Shown: positions 28,735 to 36,478 of the stretch, piece by piece
Layout of the letters: the number at the start of each line of letters is the position of its first letter
Position numbering within the stretch: position 1 is the stretch's first letter
NCBI RefSeq assembly: GCF_024626525.1
Contig: NZ_JANJGU010000001.1
Span: forward strand, 1-64,000
Direction of reading: 5' to 3'
Source: Lederbergia panacisoli
GTDB lineage: Bacteria > Bacillota > Bacilli > Bacillales > Bacillaceae_C
DNA length: 64,000 nt
The notes under the pieces: generated by a model
Told to the model about the DNA's origin: nothing
Database searches by the model: none
What the model saw: the letters and a program-made list of their open reading frames with translations, nothing else
Program-made: the position numbers and the translations under genes

Positions 28735-30189
28735 TTATTTTGAACTGACCCTATCTGCAAGCTCAAGTAGTGTAGATGCTGCCTCACTGCTTATGTGTTT
28801 ACCACTTTGAGCTTTTACTTCATTTATAAATGGAGTGAAATTTCCTTTCTTGATTTTGGTCTTTAAACTGTTATATATTCCAGCATTACTTATCGATCCG
28901 TCAGCAAGATACCCGTCAAGAAGTCTTTGAACATTGTCAATAATAAACACTTCCGGCTTCCATAAATAGTCTCTGGCATACATCGTGAATAACTGGTTCC
29001 AGGTATTAAAATCATGACCACCGGCAACTACTAGATTCTTATAATTCGCGTCAGTATCGTCAAATGCGGCTACTTGGTTCGGATTTGGCAACCCAAAGTC
29101 ATATTGCCCTCCGCCAAATAGAATATATGGAACCCCAAGATTCTCCGCATCGAGACTTACTCTCACGCCGCCGCTCCATACACCATAGTATCCGAACTTC
29201 GTAGCATCATAGTTTATGATATTTGCTGTGATAGCCCCACCCATCGACAGACCGGCAAATGAACGATCAGCAGCATTCTCCGAAACATTATAGGTGTCTT
29301 CAATAAACGGCAGGATGATATTGAACAAGTTTGGATATCCTTGTTGAGCATTTCCAAGGTACGTAGAGTCCGTTGTAACAACAATAGCTGGTTCTGTAAG
29401 GCCATCTGCGAGTAGGTTATCCATTATGTTTGGTACGCTGCCGATGTTCATCCAGTCAGAAGCATCCTGGCCGCTGCCATGTTGCATGTAAATCGTTTTA
29501 TATGGCTCTTCTCGGTCTTCATCATATCCATATGGTAGATAGACGCCTAGATAACGTGTCTTGCCATTGATTTGAGTTGGTATTTCTACATAATCCCATG
29601 TACCTGTTTTTTCGTCAGTTCTAGGGTTTTCAATCTCACGTGCTCCCATGATTTCGTCCTGTTTTTCTGGATCATACGGTACATACACCGCATTAAAAGC
29701 ACGTCTGGCATTTCCTGTAAGTCCATCTGGAGCGAATTTAGGCGAATTAGCAGGATCCGGCACCCAGTAGTTTCTGTTACCGTCCACATAGAACCAGTAT
29801 TGATTAGCTCCAGCTGCTAGCGGTACTTCCATGACCCAATAGCCGCCGTCACGCTTTTCCATTGCTGCCTCAAACGCACCGCCGCCGCGCATCAAACCGG
29901 GCTTATACTCGTATGGCGTGTATACTTTCGTATCAGTAGGATCAGCCCAATTCCTCAATAGCATGTCACCGACGAACGTCACGCTGGCAGCGTCTTCATT
30001 TTTGTAAACAAACCGTACGGTGTAGCCAGTCGGCGAATCAGGATCCTTCATAACAGTCGGCCCCTCGACCAGTTCCTCGTCAGCGACCGCAGTCATGGAT
30101 AAGCCCAAAAACATCGCTAAAACTAGTATCAAAACCGCCATGATTCTAATGGAAATAGTTTTTTTAAAGTCTAGAGATAAGTTTGCCAT
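28735..30189 (-). CDS. secreted esterase (CE1/esterase D type)
   Basis: An exported alpha/beta-hydrolase. Residues 10-38 form a signal peptide ending after SMTAVADE. Residues about 45-165 are an Ig-like N-terminal domain (VTFVGDMLLRNW, YWVMEVPLAAGANQYWFYVD) as in CBM48-linked feruloyl and xylan esterases. The esterase domain follows, with the nucleophile elbow FAGLSMGGAI and a late His in VVAGGHDFNTWN. The last 60 residues (VQRLLDGYLADGSISNAGIY onward) look like a FIMAH-type helical domain found at the end of secreted Bacillus proteins. The start ATGGCAAAC is preferred, 9 bases after AAGGAG; a GTG six codons upstream overlaps that site. The natural substrate is not predictable; acylated plant polysaccharide is likely. 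Confidence 0.85.
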   Translation of the reverse strand: MANLSLDFKKTISIRIMAVLILVLAMFLGLSMTAVADEELVEGPTVMKDPDSPTGYTVRFVYKNEDAASVTFVGDMLLRNWADPTDTKVYTPYEYKPGLMRGGGAFEAAMEKRDGGYWVMEVPLAAGANQYWFYVDGNRNYWVPDPANSPKFAPDGLTGNARRAFNAVYVPYDPEKQDEIMGAREIENPRTDEKTGTWDYVEIPTQINGKTRYLGVYLPYGYDEDREEPYKTIYMQHGSGQDASDWMNIGSVPNIMDNLLADGLTEPAIVVTTDSTYLGNAQQGYPNLFNIILPFIEDTYNVSENAADRSFAGLSMGGAITANIINYDATKFGYYGVWSGGVRVSLDAENLGVPYILFGGGQYDFGLPNPNQVAAFDDTDANYKNLVVAGGHDFNTWNQLFTMYARDYLWKPEVFIIDNVQRLLDGYLADGSISNAGIYNSLKTKIKKGNFTPFINEVKAQSGKHISSEAASTLLELADRVSSK

Positions 30190-30239
30190 TATCATACGCT
30201 CCTTCACAATTATTCTTTTCTTTCAAATACTTTACAAGT

Positions 30240-30870
30240 ACTTGAAAGAACACAATAGAACCTTCTCCCCTCCATTCCCTGTTAAATTGCTAACTATCTT
30301 GTTTTATACGAACATAGATAGCTAGACATGCTGGCAATTTATTTTTGAAATATCATGATGACCATTTTACTAATAAGCTGCACTACGATAGTCACTAATT
30401 AACGCTAAAAACAGTGCACTCTATTGGAAATAATGCACCGTTATGAAATCTTTTCTACTTTTTCGTATTGAGGCCATCTTATTTGATATTTCACATCAAT
30501 GTTAATGTAAGATTATGAAATAGTTTTTTTGTATATTCATAAATTATTCTCCAAGTGTAATACTATTACTTTTGTATAAAACTGATGAGAAATGCCTCCT
30601 TTTCTCAGTGAGGTTATAAAAAGACGTGCTACCAGATGTTAATTTTTATATTTAACAGAATCCAATGATTATTATGAATAATGGTAGAAAGTTTGTAAAT
30701 GAAAACTTATCGACACGTTTATCCATGTAGAAAAGAGAGACTTGTAGAACTATAAGTTATCTAATATTAAGGGACAAGCATCCATCTACTTTGACAAGAA
30801 GGCCTATCAGTTTATGTCTAACATTTTTACGGCATTGCTGAGGCTATGGGGTCAGAACCTCCTCGTTCGC
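30240..30870. other. gene-free stretch before the duplicated segment
   Basis: No intact gene. At 30770-30882 the plus strand reads QASIYFDKKAYQFMSNIFTA and then LLRLWGQNLL without a start, possibly a coding scrap. At 30850-30880 the bases GGGTCAG ... GCGCCTGA recall the GTGCCTGA repeat family and mark the left edge of the duplication described at 30880. Confidence 0.3.
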
Positions 30871-30879
30871 GCCTGATTT

Positions 30880-31846
30880 TTATGTTTATTAATAATGTAT
30901 GAATAGGCTTGCTTGTTCCCATTTAGCACTTCTTGAATCCATTGAAATTCCTCTTGCATTACGACCCCCTTCCTCAAACGACCATGCGTATGTCACGTTT
31001 TTCTACTGCTTCTATTTTAACGAGTAATCGATGGAATAATTTCATTTATTGTTTTTGAAAAGATACTGAAAAAGGTAGATTACGGTAATCTTCGCGTCTA
31101 TTATTCTTTACATAAAAATACCACTAAAACAAGGGGTTTAGTGGTAACTACTATTATCATATTAACTTTGTCCAATATGCCAAAGGCAAATTTTCAAAGG
31201 ATTGTTGTTTATCAGCGAGCGCTCTCATCTCCAAAAATTATAGATAGATTAATAGTCAATTATTCATCAAATTATATACTCTATACTTGTTTTTGTGATT
31301 GGACTGCTTCGCCCCAATCCACAACCACTGCAACTAATTATTTTTTATTTATCAATTTAAATATAAAGTCGTCCAATATTTCTGTTTTGTACATATGTTG
31401 TTATTACAAAAAGAAATGGAAAGTAGAAAATTTTCATTACGGATGGATGTATACAGAGCTGATTTTGTTCTAATCATGGTGTTTTATCCACTCCATTATT
31501 TTATAAATACATAATTCATTGCAACAAAGAATATTAAAATGGAAAAATATGATTATTAAAAATAGGTAGTCATGATCAACATTTTGTTAGTGTGCCTGGG
31601 GAATATTTGCCGTTCACCAATGGCTGAAGCCTTGTTTCGTTACTTAGTTAAAAATGAAAATTTTACAAAGAAAATCGAAGTTGATTCAGCTGCAACCAGT
31701 CTATGGCAAATCGGCTTCCCTCCGCACGAAGGAACTCTTGAAATTCTAAAGAAATACAATATCTCTTCCAACGGGCTTATTGGACGCAGACTGAAGAAAG
31801 AAGACTTTTGGAAGTACGATTATATTATTGGAATGGATGAAAGCAA
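30880..31846. repeat. diverged partial duplicate of 40160-40915
   Basis: This segment matches the region around the ECF sigma and phosphatase genes in the same order and orientation. It contains the first codons of the sigma gene (minus strand, about 30880-30957, reading MQEEFQWIQEVL), its probable ECF-type promoter (31019-31044), the intergenic DNA with insertions, and the first 92 codons of the phosphatase gene. It is clearly related but with many substitutions, so it is an old copy. Confidence 0.8.
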
Positions 31847-31928
31847 TAGAAAGAGGTGCCTGAATTCAATTTTCTTTCCATCAACCGAACCCTCTACTGT
31901 CAGGTGTGCGTTTTCTAATTATACGTAA
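31572..31928 (+). pseudogene. truncated copy of the low-molecular-weight tyrosine phosphatase gene
   Basis: The first 92 codons are nearly the same as the intact gene at 40627, including the catalytic loop CLGNICRSPMAEALF. At 31846 the similarity stops, after GMDESN. The sequence then runs into AGAGGTGCCTGAATTC, a GTGCCTGA-type repeat half, and unrelated codons. The general-acid Asp and the whole C-terminal third are missing, so it cannot fold as an active phosphatase. It is part of the duplicated segment 30880-31846. Confidence 0.85.
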
Positions 31929-31949
31929 GTGAATGTAATTTCTGCCTAT

Positions 31950-32540
31950 CTAAAATTTAAATTGTTCTTTAACAGGAAGTACCCATTCGGGTAAACTTTT
32001 AGCCTCGAATGTGATCATTCCATTATTAATTTCAAGTATAATTTCCCCATCATCTTGACTGTTATCGACTATCACAAGGTTATTAATCATATGTGCAAAT
32101 TGGTATAAATGATCAAAAGAGGTTTTATTTCTTCTGAGGATATCCTCTGTCTGAATATTATGGCCACCTTTTTTCACCCTCATGGCAACTCGCTTAATGT
32201 TTTGTGTTACATTACTAAGAGCTACATAAAACATAGTGATTTCATAACCCATCTTTTTTGCTTTTTCTATTTGTCAAATAGCATTTCCGCCAGCAAGTGT
32301 TGTCTCAATAGAAAAATCTCTGCCTTCTTCAATGTATCTACTTACTGATTTTATTACTTCTTTTCCTGCCGTTACCCTCTTCGATTCCGGATTTATCGGA
32401 TCTATTCTTCTTGATATCGCATCTGGATCAATATTAATTTCAACACCGATTTTGTCAATGAGTAAGTTCCGGATTGTGCTTTTTCCACTTCCATTATTTC
32501 CTGCGAACACATAGAGGATAGGATTGTGCTTATGTTTCAT
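31950..32540 (-). pseudogene. zeta-toxin-like ATPase/kinase gene with one nonsense codon
   Basis: The first 89 codons contain Walker A VFAGNNGSGKSTIRNLLIDK and the segment INIDPDAISRR, followed by FSIETTLAGGNAI, all as in zeta-like P-loop kinases (COG4185). A TGA at 32274-32276 follows, and the same frame continues QIEKAKKMGYEITMFYVALS to a stop at 31950. A single CGA-to-TGA change would restore a normal protein of about 196 residues. The ATG (32540) has GAGG just before it and overlaps the upstream small gene by 11 bases. The gene looks freshly inactivated, unless the N-terminal piece alone has a role. Confidence 0.8.
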
Positions 32541-32730
32541 GATGATCCTCATCTGTTAAAGGTACTACATCGCCATTTGGGAATTCTTTAACAAGTTTTC
32601 CATTCTTTTCGTACATGATATACGTATTATTCACTTTTGCATCAATTCTTGCCCGTTCGCCAGTCATCTTCACCCATTTGTCAGCCCAAGCAAATTTTCT
32701 TTTTGGTACATTGCTTTGTTCTTCCAACAT
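32530..32730 (-). CDS. small protein encoded with the zeta-like toxin, candidate antitoxin
   Basis: A 66-residue protein (starting MLEEQSNVPKRKFAWADKWV) whose gene overlaps the toxin-like gene by 11 bases. Position and size suit an antitoxin or partner of the zeta-like protein, but it has no recognised domain. Its C-terminal half (NNTYIMYEKNGKLVKEFPNG) looks like a short beta-hairpin. With the toxin gene carrying a nonsense codon, this one may be free of selection. Confidence 0.6.
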   Translation of the reverse strand: MLEEQSNVPKRKFAWADKWVKMTGERARIDAKVNNTYIMYEKNGKLVKEFPNGDVVPLTDEDHHET

Positions 32731-32865
32731 ATGATAAACACCACCTTACTAGAAATTATAGTAGATAATTGCAGAAGGCATATATCATTCGTCTGCTGGA
32801 TAATCGATGAATTGAAAAAAAAGATTATTATTTTATGTGATATTTTCCAAAATTAACCACAAGAA

Positions 32866-33099
32866 TTAGCAATGTTCTATCAAGCTATATGTACCACAAT
32901 TGTTTAGATGATACTTTTTCGCTTCATTTTTGGAATCAAATTTTAACCATCCACCATCTCTCTTTAACTCTAATATTCCTTTATATTTTGTTTCTGACTT
33001 TTTATCAAGATAAGAACAGTTTGTGTGAATTGTACATTTCTTTGTTGGTTTATCTATGTTCATCCATACATTTTTTGAATTTCCTTTAAAAAACAACAT
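32866..33099 (-). CDS. small Cys-containing hypothetical protein
   Basis: A 77-residue protein with Cys at KKCTIHTNCSY and near the end (NNCGTYSLIEHC), and a mid-part GILELKRDGGWLKFDSKNEA. The pattern of Cys/His plus an EA-Y end suggests a small zinc-binding or disulphide-bonded domain. AGGGGGTATTTCT before the ATG is a strong ribosome binding site, which supports a real gene. The function is unknown. Confidence 0.6.
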   Translation of the reverse strand: MLFFKGNSKNVWMNIDKPTKKCTIHTNCSYLDKKSETKYKGILELKRDGGWLKFDSKNEAKKYHLNNCGTYSLIEHC

Positions 33100-33178
33100 A
33101 GAAATACCCCCTAACTCTTTTTGAGTAGCCCTAGGTTATGGGTGCAGCCTTTTTAGTATATTCCATTCGCGAACAAAC

Positions 33179-33892
33179 CTAGTCCATAATCCATTGTATT
33201 TGATATGCATTTACATATTTGGTACTCTCCAATGTTGATAAGTCCATGATATACATGTTTCCAACAGAATCTTTAACCAAGCCTTCAAAAATAGCACCGA
33301 TTGGCGTTGCGTGTTCCATCGAAAAATAAATAAGGTATTTTCCATCCGGTGATAACCCAATTGGCCGGTACCCAGTGAATTTACTATCATATATGCCATA
33401 AAATTTCTTTATTGTTTTTTCTTTTCCATCTTCCAACAAATAGAGCGAACCCTTCCTTGAAATAACGGATACATTTTCAGATTGATCCTGGATATAATCT
33501 GTACTTATTTCCATAACGTCTTTTTGGAGTAAGGTCGGCTTTTCTTCCCCTTCTTTTAAGGAAAACAAACTCCAAGAACCATTATCCATCGCAATAAAGG
33601 AAATCGTTTTATTCGTTTGATCATAATGGAAGCCCCAAATATTATCATTATAACCCCCGAGACTGTCCTTCCCCTTCCCTTTATGGCTGTATAGAAGGGT
33701 TTTATTTTTCAGCGCGGCATCTGACTTAAATAAAGTTAGCGTGCCATCAATTCTTTCAATAAAATAAATTGTTCCTTCTAAATTCGAAAGTAAATTTGGA
33801 TTATTAGTATTTGATAAATATTTAAAAGTATAGAATGAAAGAACAATTATGAATATAATTAATAAAAGTCCTATGCTTATTTTTCTCTTCAT
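33179..33892 (-). CDS. membrane-anchored beta-propeller-like protein
   Basis: After a single N-terminal helix (MKRKISIGLLLIIFIIVLSF) the protein has repeated blades of the TolB/WD40-like kind: GTIYFIERIDGTLTLFKSD, ISFIAMDNGSWSLFSL, PIGLSPDGKYLIYFSMEH and VGNMYIMDLSTLES. It should sit outside the membrane, anchored by the N-terminal helix. The start at 33892 is chosen because AGGGGAAAAAGTT lies before it; the longer frame begins 69 bases upstream without such a site. The role is unknown. Confidence 0.65.
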   Translation of the reverse strand: MKRKISIGLLLIIFIIVLSFYTFKYLSNTNNPNLLSNLEGTIYFIERIDGTLTLFKSDAALKNKTLLYSHKGKGKDSLGGYNDNIWGFHYDQTNKTISFIAMDNGSWSLFSLKEGEEKPTLLQKDVMEISTDYIQDQSENVSVISRKGSLYLLEDGKEKTIKKFYGIYDSKFTGYRPIGLSPDGKYLIYFSMEHATPIGAIFEGLVKDSVGNMYIMDLSTLESTKYVNAYQIQWIMD

Positions 33893-34038
33893 AACTTTTT
33901 CCCCTATAAGAATTATTTTGAAATAATATAGATTGTGAGCCCATACACCTGATACATACATGAAAATATTTTCTTACACATTCGTACTACATTCCAATGA
34001 TCGAATAGGAACATTTAAATTTAACTTAATGAATTTTT

Positions 34039-34304
34039 TTAATGTTTAATATTTCTTTCATTAATTAGACTTTGTTTATCATCTAAATTAAATAAACCTG
34101 GTGTCCAACTAGGTAGCACGCCATAGCCCCCAATGATCTTTTCTTTTTCTTCATATAGGATTGCTTTCAAACGTTTTCCTTCAATATCTTTTTCCTTTAA
34201 TTCATATGTGTATTGCGTAACCTCTTTACCTATATAGTCATTTAAAAATGTAATACCGTTTGCTTCAAAACCACTTAGAACTTCGTTTGGAGTTTCTGCA
34301 TTTC
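34039..34304 (-). pseudogene. 3' part of a gene cut by the IS605-type element
   Basis: The minus-strand frame (NAETPNEVLSGFEANGITFL, later YGVLPSWTPGLFNLDDKQSL) is a normal-looking coding tail of about 88 codons. Its apparent start (MEPRDFSHERF) lies inside the conserved right-end hairpin of the insertion sequence, so the true N-terminus is lost. I could not find the missing half on the other side of the element. The parent protein is not recognised. Confidence 0.6.
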
Positions 34305-34560
34305 TGAACCTCTCATGACTAAAGTCACGAGGTTCCAAGGTACTTTTATTCAGCTTTCGTCTGAATGACCGAAAACACGTTTTCGGCTGACATCAGCCAC
34401 TCAGCTATTTCCCTTAGACTTTCATGGGCAAGGCAACTATTGCTGCCATTACCGCCCTGTGGGCTCGGTTCAAAACCCTTTTGTATTGAATTTCACAAGC
34501 CAATACTGCCTAATTGTTTACGTGTCATCTGTTTTATTCGTTCTATTTCTTGTTCATGTT
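34304..34560 (-). ncRNA. probable TnpB guide RNA (omega/reRNA) region
   Basis: In IS605-family elements the guide RNA is made from the 3' end of tnpB through the right end of the element, and the 16-20 bases just outside act as guide. Here about 130 non-coding bases with clear stems (CCGAGCCCACAGGGCGG, GCTGATGTCAGC, CCGAAAACGTGTTTTCGG and the terminal CCTCGTGACTTTAGTCATGAGAGG) lie between the tnpB stop and the element end. The guide would then begin AAATGCAGAAACTCCA (34303 down to 34288). The start of the RNA is not visible from sequence. Confidence 0.6.
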
Positions 34561-35941
34561 TTTCAAAGAAGTTGTCCCATGTTTTATTAGCCCGTCTAAC
34601 ATCTATTTCACGTAGATTATCTTTTGTATTCTTGATTAGGAAGGCACTATACAAATCCCGTTGAACATCACCTTGTTCAAAGTGGTTCCAACGTTTTGAA
34701 AGTTTTTTCTTTATATACGTTTGCGTAAAGTGTTCGAATTGGCTGGCTTTTACTCTAGCGGTGTCAATTCTTTTCAGGGATAAGCCGAGATACTTTAGTT
34801 TGTTGTCGATAATCGTAAGAAGCATCGAGGGTGCACGATTTGCTAATGACTTTCCAAAACGTTTTTTACGTTTGAATCGTCGAGTCTTCTTATTCATCTC
34901 CGTCTTCTTTGCTTTCGCTTGGAGCCCTTTGAAATTCATTGTTTCAACTCGGATGTCTAAACCTAACGTAAGAATATAGTTTGCTAATATATTGTGAGCA
35001 AGTTTTCTCTTATCAGCTATCTTTCTGCTCATTTCCGCTAATTCTTTTCGTGTTTTTTTATAATTTTCACTTCGAACCCATTTCTCTCGATTGGATTTAT
35101 TGATTGTACCATCAGTATTGTACTTGTTTGGGTTGTTCGCTCTACGCCTACGCTCTAATGTACGTTGCAGAATCCTTTTTTGACGTTCATCGACCGATAA
35201 ACCTTCCGCCAACTCAAATAATTTCACTTCATTTTCAGAGGCAATGGCGAGTGTTGATATACCAATATCCAATCCAACGCGGGCGCTTTCATCTTTGGAA
35301 TAGTTCTGATTGCGTTTCCTTGGCGGAAAACCTTCCAGCACAAATTGAACGAAGTATCGATTATTACCACGAATCACTTTCTTAACAAGTCGGCAATATT
35401 TAATATTACCTTGAAGGGCTATATGTGCATACTCGTCACAATCTTTAAGAATAACAGGCATGATCAGTCCTAACCATTCTATGCATTTGTTTTCGGAGAA
35501 GTATCGAAACCCTGTCTTATTTGTTTTTTCCTCTAATGAAAAAAATTGGCCAACCGAACAAAATCGTACTTTCCTTCCTTTTCCATACATGATTTTTTCA
35601 ACTGCTCGAAACGCACGTTCAGCGATATTCTGGGCCATTTGAGAACCGATATTTCGTTTGAACTTACGTCCCATTCCTTGAACGTACCTATTTAAGTCAA
35701 ATTTACGAACGCAGTATTGGTTTTTCAATTGAGTAAGAAGTTGATTGCGCTCCTTTCCTTTCGGCATACGAACCGCCTCCCAGTATTGGGGATTGCGAAT
35801 CATGTATGTATATCTGCGCCACGTTTCACCTAAACAGGCATTATAGATATTTCGCCCAATGTTTAGGCGCTTTTCTAAGATGTGCCCTTGCCATGTTTCA
35901 ACTTTTAGAGGCAAAGTCACCACGTATGTTGGTAAAGACAC
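34493..35941 (-). CDS. tnpB: TnpB RNA-guided nuclease, zinc ribbon not visible
   Basis: TnpB is the RuvC-type, RNA-guided endonuclease of IS200/IS605 elements, ancestor of Cas12. The RuvC acidic residues are present: Asp in VGLDIGISTLAIAS, Glu in IRVETMNFKGLQAK and Asp in FEQGDVQRDLYSAFL. Between the last two, where most TnpB proteins have a CxxC...CxxC zinc ribbon, this one has ARVKASQFEHFTQTYIKKKL with no Cys. It is 482 residues long, longer than the usual 370-410. The start is a GTG, 10 bases after GGGAG and about 20 bases past the tnpA stop. The intact frame beside a dead tnpA suggests retained function independent of transposition. Confidence 0.88.
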   Translation of the reverse strand: MSLPTYVVTLPLKVETWQGHILEKRLNIGRNIYNACLGETWRRYTYMIRNPQYWEAVRMPKGKERNQLLTQLKNQYCVRKFDLNRYVQGMGRKFKRNIGSQMAQNIAERAFRAVEKIMYGKGRKVRFCSVGQFFSLEEKTNKTGFRYFSENKCIEWLGLIMPVILKDCDEYAHIALQGNIKYCRLVKKVIRGNNRYFVQFVLEGFPPRKRNQNYSKDESARVGLDIGISTLAIASENEVKLFELAEGLSVDERQKRILQRTLERRRRANNPNKYNTDGTINKSNREKWVRSENYKKTRKELAEMSRKIADKRKLAHNILANYILTLGLDIRVETMNFKGLQAKAKKTEMNKKTRRFKRKKRFGKSLANRAPSMLLTIIDNKLKYLGLSLKRIDTARVKASQFEHFTQTYIKKKLSKRWNHFEQGDVQRDLYSAFLIKNTKDNLREIDVRRANKTWDNFFEKHEQEIERIKQMTRKQLGSIGL

Positions 35942-35960
35942 CTAGGTTCGACTCCCTTCA

Positions 35961-36190
35961 CTATTTCTTTTGTTGCATACGAATATATTGACGTACCGAT
36001 GTTCAATTGCGTTTAACGAAAAAGTAACTGGGATTCCACAAATGGCCATTTCATTTTTTCTTTTTCAAGCTAGGAAACTTTTTAAATAGCAATCTTGCAG
36101 ATACAACTTTTAACGTTTTAATCATGGCTTGAATTGAATGTTGGGGATCAATTGATAAGAAGATGATTATGATTGCAATCGGTTTCACTA
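35961..36190 (-). pseudogene. tnpA: 3' remnant of the Y1 transposase gene tnpA
   Basis: The minus strand contains ETDCNHNHLLI, which is the HUH motif region of IS200-type Y1 transposases, then in the next frame SIDPQHSIQAMIKTLKVVSA, RLLFKKFPSLKKKK, and after a stop NGHLWNPSYFFV. The last codons VRQYIRMQQKK end at a TAG (35961-35963), matching the usual C-terminus after the catalytic Tyr helix. One frameshift and two internal stops show it is dead. The 5' half is missing. Confidence 0.75.
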
Positions 36191-36478
36191 AAATTATTAG
36201 TTGGGTTTAAAACAATATCTCATTTGGTCTGGATCCATTTCACCTATTAAGCCCTTCACGCGATCACATGTTCCCTATTTGAATATATGATAGCATATGT
36301 TAAAGTCTTTAGGAGGAATAATCGTAATATTTTATTACCTTTTTGCACATATTTGGCATAGTATTTGTCGGATCGTTAACGTGGCATTGGCCACGCTCTA
36401 TCCGAAGCCGATTCATCTTATGACAAAAGTCACAAGTATTCTCGGCTATTTCATAAATATAGAAAGGTATTGATACAT
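36191..36478. other. intergenic stretch before the metallopeptidase gene
   Basis: No supported gene. A perfect stem CGTGGC-ATTG-GCCACG at 36380-36395 could be a terminator or regulatory hairpin but lacks a T-run. A minus-strand frame here (36309-36497) overlaps the peptidase start and has no ribosome binding site. AAAGG at 36463 serves the peptidase gene. Confidence 0.35.

Larger units (their letters stand above)
34304..36190 (-). mobile_element. IS605-type (IS200/IS605 family) element
   Basis: The element contains a decayed tnpA followed by an intact tnpB in the same direction. Its right end is the typical hairpin CCTCGTGACTTTAGTCATGAGAGG-TTCA (34305-34331 on the minus strand), very like the ISDra2 end. 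The left end, upstream of tnpA, cannot be located because tnpA has lost its 5' part; the limit of 36190 is the last recognisable tnpA codon. Confidence 0.8.

Noticed and set aside
31141-31473. 110-codon plus-strand frame
   Set aside because: It lies in the duplicated intergenic DNA and is not kept in the parallel region 40362-40562, so it is not under selection.
32274-32276. TGA in the zeta-like gene as a recoded (Sec or Trp) codon
   Set aside because: Other genes here use TGA as stop, no selenocysteine element is visible, and Arg (CGA) fits the position better.
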